Source: Chloroflexota bacterium (lineage in GTDB: Bacteria > Chloroflexota > Chloroflexia > Thermomicrobiales > UBA6265). Taken from it: 43,468 bases of DNA. Positions 1-7,593 of this stretch are shown piece after piece; position 1 is the stretch's first letter, and every line of letters starts with the position of its first letter. The stretch spans positions 1 through 43,468 of the forward strand of contig JAEWEG010000031.1 in assembly GCA_023389575.1 (NCBI GenBank), given 5' to 3'. The notes below the pieces were generated by a model, which saw only the letters and a program-made list of their open reading frames with translations, was not told the origin of the DNA and made no database searches. The position numbers and the translations under genes are program-made.

Positions 1-183
1 CTCGATCAAGTTCGTCAATGCCGATCTGGACCTTCGCTCGCAGGTCGGCGAGCGCCTTCTCTCGCTGGGCGAGTTGACGGACCGCTTCAATTACGACCTC
101 GGTGCCATTCGCGAAGCCGCATGATTCGATGAGGTAGCGAATTTCTTCCTCGGTCTTGGCTGGAACTTGACGATGGTCACCAT
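1..183 (-). pseudogene. ParD-like antitoxin, frameshifted and cut by window edge
   Basis: A minus-strand start ATG at 183-181 follows a textbook SD (AGGAGG, about 6 nt upstream). The start frame reads MVTIVKFQ and then stops after about 30 codons. From about codon 9 another frame is open to the window edge and reads like a ribbon-helix-helix antitoxin: an IESCGFANGTEVVIEAVRQL helix segment, then AQREKALADLRAKVQIGID. This is the ParD/CC2985-type pattern, in which a glycine-bearing turn leads to S/TEVVxEAxR. The same pattern occurs in the intact antitoxin at 34144. The natural reading is one gene with a one-base indel near 155-160, either a real inactivating mutation or a sequencing or assembly error. 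Its toxin partner, if any, would lie left of the window. Confidence 0.55.
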
Positions 184-305
184 GGCGATCCTCCTGGCCT
201 CATTCTAGCAAGCCCGCCCTCGAAAAAGGGGCGGACCGATTGACGGCACCCCGGATCGCTGGTATCTGAGCTTGAGAAGCATTCGACTCACGATCCGGAG
301 AAACC

Positions 306-1157
306 ATGACCAGCCTCAAACTCGCCGTGCAGGATTTTCTCCTCCCCGGCCGGAACCTCGAAGAACAGTTCACCAACGCCCACGCCTACGGCTACGACGC
401 GGTTGAGCTCGCCATTCGCGCCGACTCCGATCTCGATACGGTCGTTCGCGATGCCGGTGCCGCGTCCCGGGCGAGCGGCGTGCCGGTGGCCGCGCTCTGC
501 ACGGCCGGCGTCCACGATCCGCTGCAGGAGGACCCGGCCCTGCGGGCGGAACGGTTCGCCGGGCTGGCGGGGCTGCTCGCGGCGGCCGACGCCCTCGGCG
601 CGAACGGTGTCGTCTCCGTGCCGATCCGGCCGTCGCGTGGCTTTTCCTCGAAGCCAGCGCTGGATGCCTGGGTGGACGAGTTGACCGACCTGGCCGCCGC
701 CGAGTTCAGCGCGTTCGCCGCGGGGCTTCCGGAAGGCCGGGCCGCCGTCTTCCTCGAACCGCTCAACCGGTTCGAGGCGACGTTCCTCCGCACCGTTGGG
801 CACGCGGCGGAAATCGCTCGCCGGGTGGACCACCCGCGGGTGCTGGCGCTGGCTGACCTCTTTCACATGAATATCGAGGAAGCCGACCTGCCGGGGTCGA
901 TTCACGAGGCGGGGGCGTTGCTCGGCCATGTCCACATCGCCGACAACAACCGGCTGGAACCAGGAGCCGGCGCGATGGAGATGCGCCCCACGTTCCGCGC
1001 TCTCCAGGACATTGGCTACGACGGCTACGTCAGCGTCGAGTGCTTCTCCCCTGGTGGCGCGGTGCTCTCCGATGCCTACGAGATCGCGCTGCCGCACTCC
1101 GCGACCTGGATGCGCGAGCGGTGGGCCGAAGCGGGCGACGCCCAGCCAGCGCGGTAA
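306..1157 (+). CDS. Sugar phosphate isomerase/epimerase (xylose isomerase-like TIM barrel)
   Basis: This 283-residue protein matches the AP-endonuclease-2 / xylose-isomerase-like TIM-barrel superfamily. Such enzymes isomerise or epimerise sugars or sugar phosphates using a divalent metal. The expected metal-ligand pattern is visible: Glu151 in FLEPLN, Asp184 and His187 in LADLFHMN, His210 in GHVHIADNN and Glu245 in SVECF. Length is normal for the family. The ATG at 306 follows GGAG about 8 nt upstream. No signal peptide is seen, so it should be cytoplasmic. The gene stands alone, with the next gene convergent, but two glycosidases follow within 1 kb, which fits a sugar-catabolic setting. The exact substrate cannot be read from sequence; hydroxypyruvate isomerase and tagatose/psicose epimerase are other members of the fold. 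Confidence 0.85.
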   Translation: MTSLKLAVQDFLLPGRNLEEQFTNAHAYGYDAVELAIRADSDLDTVVRDAGAASRASGVPVAALCTAGVHDPLQEDPALRAERFAGLAGLLAAADALGANGVVSVPIRPSRGFSSKPALDAWVDELTDLAAAEFSAFAAGLPEGRAAVFLEPLNRFEATFLRTVGHAAEIARRVDHPRVLALADLFHMNIEEADLPGSIHEAGALLGHVHIADNNRLEPGAGAMEMRPTFRALQDIGYDGYVSVECFSPGGAVLSDAYEIALPHSATWMRERWAEAGDAQPAR

Positions 1158-1243
1158 TTGACGGGGTTCCCCGAAGGGGTCGGATGGGATTTGGATGAAC
1201 GGTCATGCGGGGGAGTGGAAGGGAGCGGGAGGTTTCGTGACGG

Positions 1244-1777
1244 TCAGCCGCGACCGCGAATCAGCACCACTCCGGCGATCAGGGCCAGTACGCCCGCGAT
1301 GCGCAACGGATCGATTGGGCGTTGCGTCAACCCGAACGCTCCGATGTGGTCCAGCGCTATCGAGGTGGCGAGCTGGCCCGTCACCACCGTCGCCAGGTAC
1401 ACCCCCAGGCCGATCCGTTGTCCGGCCCAGGCCGCGGCGATAAGGTAGGGAATTGAGAGCGCACCGGTTGCCACCAGGTACCAGGGAAGTCCCCAGCCGG
1501 CGAGCAACAGCATCGCCATGAAGCCCGCGCCCAACATGGCGAACACCCACCAGTTCGTGAAGGGCTGCGGCAGGCGAACCGATTCGCGAAAGAGCAGCAC
1601 GCCGCCGAGCAGGAGCGCCATTCCGCCCAGTGATGCCAGCATGGAGATCCAGGTCGCGCCAAGCGGTCCGCGTTCACCACGAATTCCGGTAAGGAGCGCG
1701 AGCTGGAGCGTGTTCACCCCTCCCGCCAGCAGCGCCACGAGGATCACGCCGAGGTCGACCAATCGAAGAGACAGCAT
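1244..1777 (-). CDS. DMT family transporter, YdcZ/DUF606 type
   Basis: This small integral membrane protein of about 177 residues has four to five hydrophobic segments. The C-terminal signature GQLATSIALDHIG, followed by a last helix LALIAGVVLI, is typical of the YdcZ (DUF606) branch of the drug/metabolite transporter superfamily. Members are half-size relative to ten-helix DMT exporters. I chose the ATG at 1777 (MLSLRLVDLG). The longer reading from 1855 adds an arginine-rich stretch that does not look like a transporter N-terminus, and neither start has a strong SD. Substrate is unknown. It converges on the isomerase gene at 306 and is divergent from the glycosidase gene at 2032. Confidence 0.75.
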   Translation of the reverse strand: MLSLRLVDLGVILVALLAGGVNTLQLALLTGIRGERGPLGATWISMLASLGGMALLLGGVLLFRESVRLPQPFTNWWVFAMLGAGFMAMLLLAGWGLPWYLVATGALSIPYLIAAAWAGQRIGLGVYLATVVTGQLATSIALDHIGAFGLTQRPIDPLRIAGVLALIAGVVLIRGRG

Positions 1778-2031
1778 GGAAAAACCCAGTCGGTGAAAGC
1801 GACGATCGGTCCTGTACAGCCGACGGCGCGCGGCCTGTCGCACAGGGTAGCGCAATCAGGCCGGAAACGGACGCACTGAACGAAGGCACTTCGCGCTGAC
1901 TCTGTTGACGCCGCGCTCAATTCGTTCCATCGTGAGCGCGAAACCGGAGGCGGGTGAAAACACGGGTGCGGTCTGTCCTTGAACGGGTTTCAACCTGGCA
2001 CGCATTTCGCGATGGAGAAGGGGGATTCGGC

Positions 2032-3411
2032 ATGAGCGCTGGAACCGGGAATCGTCGGCCGAAGATCGCGATGATTGGCGCGGGTGGCATCGTCTTCCCG
2101 CTTCGATTAATGGGCGACCTGCTCTCGTTCCCCGCCCTGCGGGAGGCCGAGTACGCCTTGATGGACCTCTCGCTTGAGCGGGCCGAACGAACCGCCACGG
2201 CGGCGCGGGACCTGACCGGGCACTACGGCTTCCCGGCGAAGATCTGGGCGACCGATGACCAGCGCGCCGCGCTCGACGGCGCTGACTATGTGATCGTCAC
2301 CTTCCAGGTCGGCGGCCTCGAAGCCTACGAGCACGACGTCGAAATCCCGCGCAAGTACGGGCTCGACCAGCCTGTCGGCGACACACTGGGGCCGGGCGGT
2401 GTCTTTCGCTTCCTGCGGTCGTCCGTCGCCTACGCCGCGATCGCCCGGGACATGCACGAACTTTGCCCGGATGCACTGCTGATCAACTATGCCAACCCAA
2501 TGGCGATGAACTGCTGGTACCTGACAGAGCTTGGCATCACCTCGGTCGGGCTCTGCCATTCGGTGCAGGGCACCTCCCGAATGCTGGCCCGCCACCTGGG
2601 CGTGCCCTACGAGGAGGTCTCGTTCGTTACCGGCGGCATCAACCACCAGGCGTGGTTCCTGAAGTTTCGGCGTGGCGACGAGGATCTCTACCCACGCCTG
2701 CGGGAGGTGATGGCCAATCGTCATCTGGCGGGCACGGTGTCGGCTGGGCTGGCCCGCGATACCGGGGACCACAGTGGAGCCGACCGGGGTGACTCCGACT
2801 ACGAGGGCGGCGCGGAAATCGTGCGGACCTCGATCATGGCCGCGTTTGGCTACTTCCACACCGAATCCAGCCATCACGCAAGCGAGTACATGCCGTATTT
2901 CCGCAAGGATGCCGAACGGGTCGACGCCTTCATTCCGAAGCGGTGGGACTACTTCGAGCTTTCCTCGTCGCGCGTGGCCGAGGATTCCGACCGGGCGCTG
3001 CTGGAAGACCTCAAGCAGGAGTTGAAGCCGTCGCTCGAGTACGGCGCGATGATCGTCAACGCCATGGAAACCGGCGAGCCGGTCGTGATCCATGGCAACG
3101 TGCCGAACCGGGGATTGATCGACAACCTGCCCGCTGGGTGTTCCGTGGAAGTCGCCTGCCTGGTCGATCGCAACGGCGTGCAGCCGGTACGCCTCGGCTC
3201 GCTGCCGCCACAATGCGCGGCCGTGAATCAGACGAACATCAACGTGCAGGAGCTGGCCGTGAGGGCCGCGCTGGAGGGGAGCCGGGACCATGTGTATCAC
3301 GCCGTGATGCTGGATCCGCTCACGTCGGCGTTATTGACGCTCTCTCAAATTCGTCAGATGGTTGACGACATGTTTGAACAGGAAGCCCGGTGGCTACCAG
3401 AACTGGCATGA
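2032..3411 (+). CDS. Glycoside hydrolase family 4 (alpha-galactosidase type), copy 1
   Basis: GH4 enzymes cleave glycosides by an NAD+- and Mn2+-dependent redox-elimination mechanism in the cytoplasm. The Rossmann loop GAGGIVF starts at about residue 16, followed by NYANPMAMN at 152, the metal-binding Cys175-His176 in GLCHSVQG and Asn204-His205 in GGINHQAW. The CHSV form resembles MelA-type alpha-galactosidases and alpha-glucuronidases. I chose ATG 2032 because AGAAGGGGG lies just upstream and the next residues lead straight into the Rossmann strand; the frame is open back to 1954. Length is about 459 residues, normal for GH4. It carries an extra Asp/Gly-rich stretch near residues 235-260 (RDTGDHSGADRGDSD) absent from copy 2. 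The stop is 31 nt before the copy 2 start, so the two are probably co-transcribed. Confidence 0.9.
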   Translation: MSAGTGNRRPKIAMIGAGGIVFPLRLMGDLLSFPALREAEYALMDLSLERAERTATAARDLTGHYGFPAKIWATDDQRAALDGADYVIVTFQVGGLEAYEHDVEIPRKYGLDQPVGDTLGPGGVFRFLRSSVAYAAIARDMHELCPDALLINYANPMAMNCWYLTELGITSVGLCHSVQGTSRMLARHLGVPYEEVSFVTGGINHQAWFLKFRRGDEDLYPRLREVMANRHLAGTVSAGLARDTGDHSGADRGDSDYEGGAEIVRTSIMAAFGYFHTESSHHASEYMPYFRKDAERVDAFIPKRWDYFELSSSRVAEDSDRALLEDLKQELKPSLEYGAMIVNAMETGEPVVIHGNVPNRGLIDNLPAGCSVEVACLVDRNGVQPVRLGSLPPQCAAVNQTNINVQELAVRAALEGSRDHVYHAVMLDPLTSALLTLSQIRQMVDDMFEQEARWLPELA

Positions 3412-3442
3412 CTCGCACCGTTTATCTGATCGGAGAATCACC

Positions 3443-4804
3443 TTGACCGCCGTTGACGTCCAGAGTGCTGATACCTCGCTCGACACCGCGACCACCCGCC
3501 AGCCCAAGATCGCCATCATCGGCGCCGGCGGGGTCGTCTTCCCGCTCCGGCTGATGGGCGACCTGCTCTCATTTCCGGCGTTGCAGGGCGCTCGCTATTC
3601 GCTGATGGACCTCGACCTTGGGCGAGCCCGGCACACAGCCTCCGAGGCTCAGGAACTGGTCGACGCCCACGGTTTCGCCGCGAGCATCGAGGCAACCGAC
3701 GATCGGCGGGGAGCCCTGACCGACGCCGACTATGTGATTGTCACGTTCATGGTCGGCGGCCCGGATATCTACCGTCACGACATGGAGATTCCACGCAAGT
3801 ACGGCGTTGACCAGCTCATTGGCGACACGCTTGGCCCTGGCGGCGTGTTCCGGTTCCTGCGCAATATCCCGTCGTATGCCGACATCGCCCGGGATATGCA
3901 TGAGGTCTGCCCAAACGCCCTGCTGATCAACTACGCGAACCCGATGGCGATGAACTGCTGGTACCTCACCGAGATGGGGATCGAAACGGTTGGGCTTTGT
4001 CACAGCGTGCAGGGCACCTCTCAGATGCTGGCCGAGAACGTTGGCGTTGACTACGACAACGTTACGTTCCGGTGCGGTGGCATCAATCACCAGGCGTGGT
4101 TCACCGAGTTTCGCGAGGGAGACCGCGACCTGCTTCCCGCGATCCAGGCGCACATGACCGAGAAGTACGTGGTGAACAACACCCGCGATCGGGGCATCTG
4201 GGGCGGGGAGCGGGTTCGCACCGAGATCATGAACGCCTTCGGCTACTTCCACACCGAGTCCAGCCCGCACGCCAGCGAATACCTGCCGTACTTCCGCAAG
4301 AACGATGAGTTGATCGACTACTACGAGCCGCGTCGCTGGGACTACGAGAACGTGAAGTCGCGGAACCTCGAACGTCAGAGCGACCGCACCCTGATCGACA
4401 GCCTGCTGGCGGAATTGAAGCCATCGCATGAATACGGCGCCTGGATCGTGAACGCGATGGAGACCGGCACGCCGACGGTGATTTACGGAAACGTGCCAAA
4501 CCGTGGCCTGATCGACAACCTGCCAGGGGATGCCTGTGTGGAGGTTGCCTGCCTGGTGGACAGGAACGGCATCCAGCCGACCCGCTTCGGCGAACTTCCG
4601 CCCCAGTGCGGGGCGGTGAACCAGACGAACATCAACGTGCAGCGCCTCGCGGTGCAGGCCGCGCTCCAGGGCTCGAAGGAGCACGTCTATCACGCGGTGA
4701 TGCTCGATCCCCTGACGGCGGCCGTCTGCACCCTGGACCAGATCCGCTCGATGGTGGACGACCTCTTCGTGGCCAACGAAGGCTGGCTCCCGGAACTCTC
4801 GTAG
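3443..4804 (+). CDS. Glycoside hydrolase family 4 (alpha-galactosidase type), copy 2
   Basis: Tandem paralogue of the preceding gene, with all the same motifs: GAGGVVFPLRL, NYANPMAMNCW, Cys186-His187 in CHSVQG and Asn215-His216 in GGINHQAWF. I read the start as TTG at 3443, which has GGAG 7-8 nt upstream and gives about 453 residues. The frame is open further up to an ATG at 3362, but that would overlap the end of copy 1 and add 27 residues unlike GH4. The copies are strongly similar throughout but differ in the loop after about residue 230, where copy 1 has an insertion. A difference in substrate, for example alpha-galactoside versus alpha-glucuronide or alpha-glucoside, is possible but not readable. 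A perfect hairpin follows the stop. No dedicated sugar transporter is adjacent. Confidence 0.9.
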   Translation: MTAVDVQSADTSLDTATTRQPKIAIIGAGGVVFPLRLMGDLLSFPALQGARYSLMDLDLGRARHTASEAQELVDAHGFAASIEATDDRRGALTDADYVIVTFMVGGPDIYRHDMEIPRKYGVDQLIGDTLGPGGVFRFLRNIPSYADIARDMHEVCPNALLINYANPMAMNCWYLTEMGIETVGLCHSVQGTSQMLAENVGVDYDNVTFRCGGINHQAWFTEFREGDRDLLPAIQAHMTEKYVVNNTRDRGIWGGERVRTEIMNAFGYFHTESSPHASEYLPYFRKNDELIDYYEPRRWDYENVKSRNLERQSDRTLIDSLLAELKPSHEYGAWIVNAMETGTPTVIYGNVPNRGLIDNLPGDACVEVACLVDRNGIQPTRFGELPPQCGAVNQTNINVQRLAVQAALQGSKEHVYHAVMLDPLTAAVCTLDQIRSMVDDLFVANEGWLPELS

Positions 4805-4812
4805 CGCCCGTC

Positions 4813-4845
4813 GTGAAGGCCGTCCCAGAGCGCGACGGCCTTCAC
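4813..4845 (+). terminator. Hairpin after GH4 pair, probable terminator
   Basis: GTGAAGGCCGTC at 4813-4824 and its exact complement at 4834-4845 form a 12-bp perfect stem with a 9-nt loop, 8 nt after the GH4 copy 2 stop. No U-tract follows, so it may act as a transcript-end stabiliser rather than a classical intrinsic terminator. Confidence 0.6.
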
Positions 4846-5065
4846 CCTTCAGAAGTCGCGCGTGCGGTGAGTGCGAGTGCGATACGGAATCGCGCTCGAC
4901 TCGCCGCTTGTCCAGCGGTTTCAGCATCCTAGCCGGCACCACATCGGCCCTCACACCCAACAGGTCGATGTCGGAACCTGTGGCATCGTCCCCCGCCGTC
5001 CTTCTCACAGGCGCGGCTCCCAATCGTTCAAGGCAGGTGTGCAGTGGACGTCAGGGAGAATAATC

Positions 5066-6022
5066 GTGAGGCGTGACATTCGGTTTGGCGTGATGGCGGA
5101 CGAGGTGCGATCGGGTGACGAATTGATCGCCCTCGCGAAATGGGCGGAGGCGACCGGGTTCTCGACCTTGCTGTTGCGAGATCACGTGGTCGAGCATCCA
5201 TTCGGTCACCAGCTGGGGCCGCTGGTGGCGATGGCGGTGGCCGCCGCCAACACGTCCACGCTTCGAATTGGCACGCTTGTCATCAGCAACGACTTCCGGC
5301 CTCCCGTGCAACTTGCCAAGGAAATCGCCACGCTGGACGAAATTTCTGGCGGCCGGATCGAGCTTGGGCTCGGCGCGGGATTCCTGAGCGCGGAGTATGA
5401 GTCGCTCGGCATCCCGTTCGACCCGCCAGGCGTCCGCGTGTCCCGCCTCGCGGAATCAGTGCGGCTGCTGAAGCTGCTGTTCGCGGGCGGACCGGTGTCG
5501 TTTCACGGCCAGCACTACAACGTGGAGCGGTTCGACAACTTCCCTGTTCCACGGCAGAGCCCGCGCCCGCCGATCCTCATCGCGGGGGCCGGGGACAGGA
5601 TGCTCCGGCTCGCCGCCCGCGAGGCGGACATCGTCGGGCTCCAGACCGTCACCACCACCAGTGGCACGGTCGTCGCGGACCCCGCGAACTGGATGGCCGG
5701 GTCGGTTCGCCGCAAGGTGGACCTCATTCGGGCGGCGGCGGGCGAGCGTTTCGACGCGCTCGAACTCAGTACGACGATCACCGTCGAGGTATGCGACAAC
5801 CGCGAGGCCGGCGCCAGAAAGATCATCGCCGAACGCGGATGGCATGATGTCGCGGTCGACGACGTGCTCCAGATGCCGCCATTCCTGATCGGTTCCCTAT
5901 CCGAAATCTCGGGCCAGCTTCGCGACCAACGGGATCAGTACGGTCTTTCGTACTTCGTTGTGAGCCAGGCGCAAGCGCGGTCGATCGCTCCAATCGTGTC
6001 GAGTTTCGGCAACGCCGGGTGA
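5066..6022 (+). CDS. LLM class F420-dependent oxidoreductase
   Basis: This protein of about 318 residues belongs to the luciferase-like monooxygenase (bacterial luciferase/F420) superfamily, in particular the TIGR03621-like F420-dependent oxidoreductases. Visible family features are IRFGVMADE at the N-terminus, LRIGTLVISNDFRPPVQLA, the strongly typical LDEISGGRIELGLGAGF and a PPILIAGAGDRMLRLAAREAD segment. The start is taken as GTG 5066 because AGGGAG sits 8 nt upstream and the family N-terminus begins right there; the open frame back to 4871 has no family resemblance. The reaction is probably hydride transfer with F420 or FMN on an unknown small molecule. It converges on the EamA exporter gene. 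Confidence 0.85.
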   Translation: MRRDIRFGVMADEVRSGDELIALAKWAEATGFSTLLLRDHVVEHPFGHQLGPLVAMAVAAANTSTLRIGTLVISNDFRPPVQLAKEIATLDEISGGRIELGLGAGFLSAEYESLGIPFDPPGVRVSRLAESVRLLKLLFAGGPVSFHGQHYNVERFDNFPVPRQSPRPPILIAGAGDRMLRLAAREADIVGLQTVTTTSGTVVADPANWMAGSVRRKVDLIRAAAGERFDALELSTTITVEVCDNREAGARKIIAERGWHDVAVDDVLQMPPFLIGSLSEISGQLRDQRDQYGLSYFVVSQAQARSIAPIVSSFGNAG

Positions 6023-6189
6023 GTCGCTCGATCCCAATCCGCACTGTCCGATGTCGCGCACGGGTTCCTGTCTCGCGATGGGATTCATCCCGCCAAACCG
6101 CGCCTAATCACCCGGGACGAGCTTCAGCCAAACGAGTCGGTCACCGGCCAGAAAGTGAGCACGCGCGCGCCGGTCTCACCGTCGGCGTT

Positions 6190-7155
6190 CTATTTCATGG
6201 GTGGGGTGCTTCGCGCCACGCGCGGTCGCGGGTGATGGATGCCAACGGGGCGGGCCTTCATGAACAGCGCCTGGACCACCCTGCCATCGGTGCCGACCAG
6301 CGCCAGGCCGACGAGCGCCATGCCAACCAGGTGATACGCGCGCGGCTGCTCACTGAGCGCGATCATTCCCAGGGTCAACGATACGATCGGCGCGAGAAGT
6401 GTCACCAGGGACGTGTTCGCGGCCCCCGCGCCCGCGGACAGTCGGTAGAACAGCAGGTAGGCGACGACGGTACAGGGGATGGCCAGTCCGAGGATCGCCA
6501 GCGTGGTGCCCGGCGCCCAGGTCGCGGCCTTCCATGGCCGGTCCACGACCAGCGAAACCGGCAGTAACACCAACGTGGCCGAGCACATCTGCCCCCAGGA
6601 CGCGACTGGTGCCGAGATGGAGGGCCCGCCTTGCAGGAAGCGGGCCGCCACCACATACGAAAGGGCCGATGAGATCGTCGCGCCCAACACGGCGAGCCGG
6701 GCGACGATGTCGCCGCTTGCCAGCGTGGCCGGATCGCTTCCAACGATCACGGCGATGCCCGCCATCCCGATCCCAACGCTTACGACACGCCGCACATCCA
6801 TCCGCTCGGAAGCGAACAGGTAGTGCCCGGCGACGAGTGTGATGACCGGCGTCATGGCGGTGATGGTGGCGGCGACCCCACTGGCGATCCGGGTCATGCC
6901 CCACAGGATCAGGCAGTACGGAATCACACTATTCAGCACGCCAACCGCCACGAAGAACCGCCACTCGAACCAGGTGCGCGGCAGCGGGTCATGCCGCAAC
7001 CGAACGACGAGCGAGAGCACCAGGGCGGCGATTCCGACCCGGCCCGCGGAGACGGTGAGCGGTCCCGCGGTCTCGATCGCGATTTTGCCGAGTGGATATG
7101 CGCATCCCCACAAACAGGAGAGGAGCACCAGATCGAACCAGGAGGACGACTTCAT
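6190..7155 (-). CDS. EamA-family DMT transporter
   Basis: Protein of 321 residues with about ten hydrophobic segments arranged as two repeats of five, the EamA (DUF6) duplication. The first repeat opens with LVLLSCLWGCAYPLGKIAIE and includes VGVLNSVIPYCLILWGM. The second ends with SLTLGMIALSEQPRAYHLVGMALV, where SEQP resembles the common GEXP/SEXP motif before the last helices. These proteins export amino acids, metabolites or drugs from the cytoplasm; the substrate is not readable. ATG 7155 has GAGGAG about 10 nt upstream. The C-terminal tail after the last helix is basic, as expected for a cytoplasmic end. It converges on the F420-type oxidoreductase gene with 167 bp between that shows no obvious feature. 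Confidence 0.85.
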   Translation of the reverse strand: MKSSSWFDLVLLSCLWGCAYPLGKIAIETAGPLTVSAGRVGIAALVLSLVVRLRHDPLPRTWFEWRFFVAVGVLNSVIPYCLILWGMTRIASGVAATITAMTPVITLVAGHYLFASERMDVRRVVSVGIGMAGIAVIVGSDPATLASGDIVARLAVLGATISSALSYVVAARFLQGGPSISAPVASWGQMCSATLVLLPVSLVVDRPWKAATWAPGTTLAILGLAIPCTVVAYLLFYRLSAGAGAANTSLVTLLAPIVSLTLGMIALSEQPRAYHLVGMALVGLALVGTDGRVVQALFMKARPVGIHHPRPRVARSTPPMK

Positions 7156-7593
7156 GAGTCCGCGACTCCTCGATACGGGCGAGGCGCCTCACGGTGATCT
7201 GTTTGCCATCCTGACGCGCCGCTATCCGGATACTAGGGATGTGGCTCGCGGACAGATAGTGTCAGAATTGCCCATTTGGCGACCTCGCGTGATCCAAACA
7301 GGCATCCACATCTCTGGGCCCACCGCCGCCAGGGGTCGTGGACCCGTCGCTTGTTGATCGCGAGACCTACCGGCACCAGGCAGCTGAACTCCCGGCGCAT
7401 GGCGATTGGCGGTTCGAGAGCACCCTTTGGGGCCGGGCTGGGCCGTTTGGATGACCCGAAGCTCCCACGGGCGATACGCGACAGGTTGCTAGACTGCAAA
7501 TAGGCCATCTTAAATTCCCGTGGGACCCAATAAACACATTCGACCGGCTGACGCGGAACCGCGCCCGCCACACATGTGCAAAGAGGAGAACTC
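7156..7593. other. 438-bp divergent intergenic region
   Basis: This lies between the minus-strand EamA gene and the plus-strand sulfatase gene. Reading frames here on either strand lack an SD or family resemblance, so I call no gene. It must hold the promoters of both genes. The stretch around 7490-7520 is the most A+T-rich part and contains the promoter candidate listed separately. Confidence 0.5.
7486..7515 (+). promoter_or_regulatory. Possible sigma70-type promoter of the sulfatase gene
   Basis: TTGCTA at 7486-7491 and TTAAAT at 7510-7515 are separated by 18 bp. Each matches the -35 and -10 consensus at about four of six positions, in an unusually A+T-rich patch about 80 bp before the sulfatase start. 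Weak evidence, from inspection only. Confidence 0.3.

Noticed and set aside
1168..1180. CCCCGAAGGGG mini-palindrome between convergent genes
   Set aside because: A four-bp stem is too short to call a terminator.
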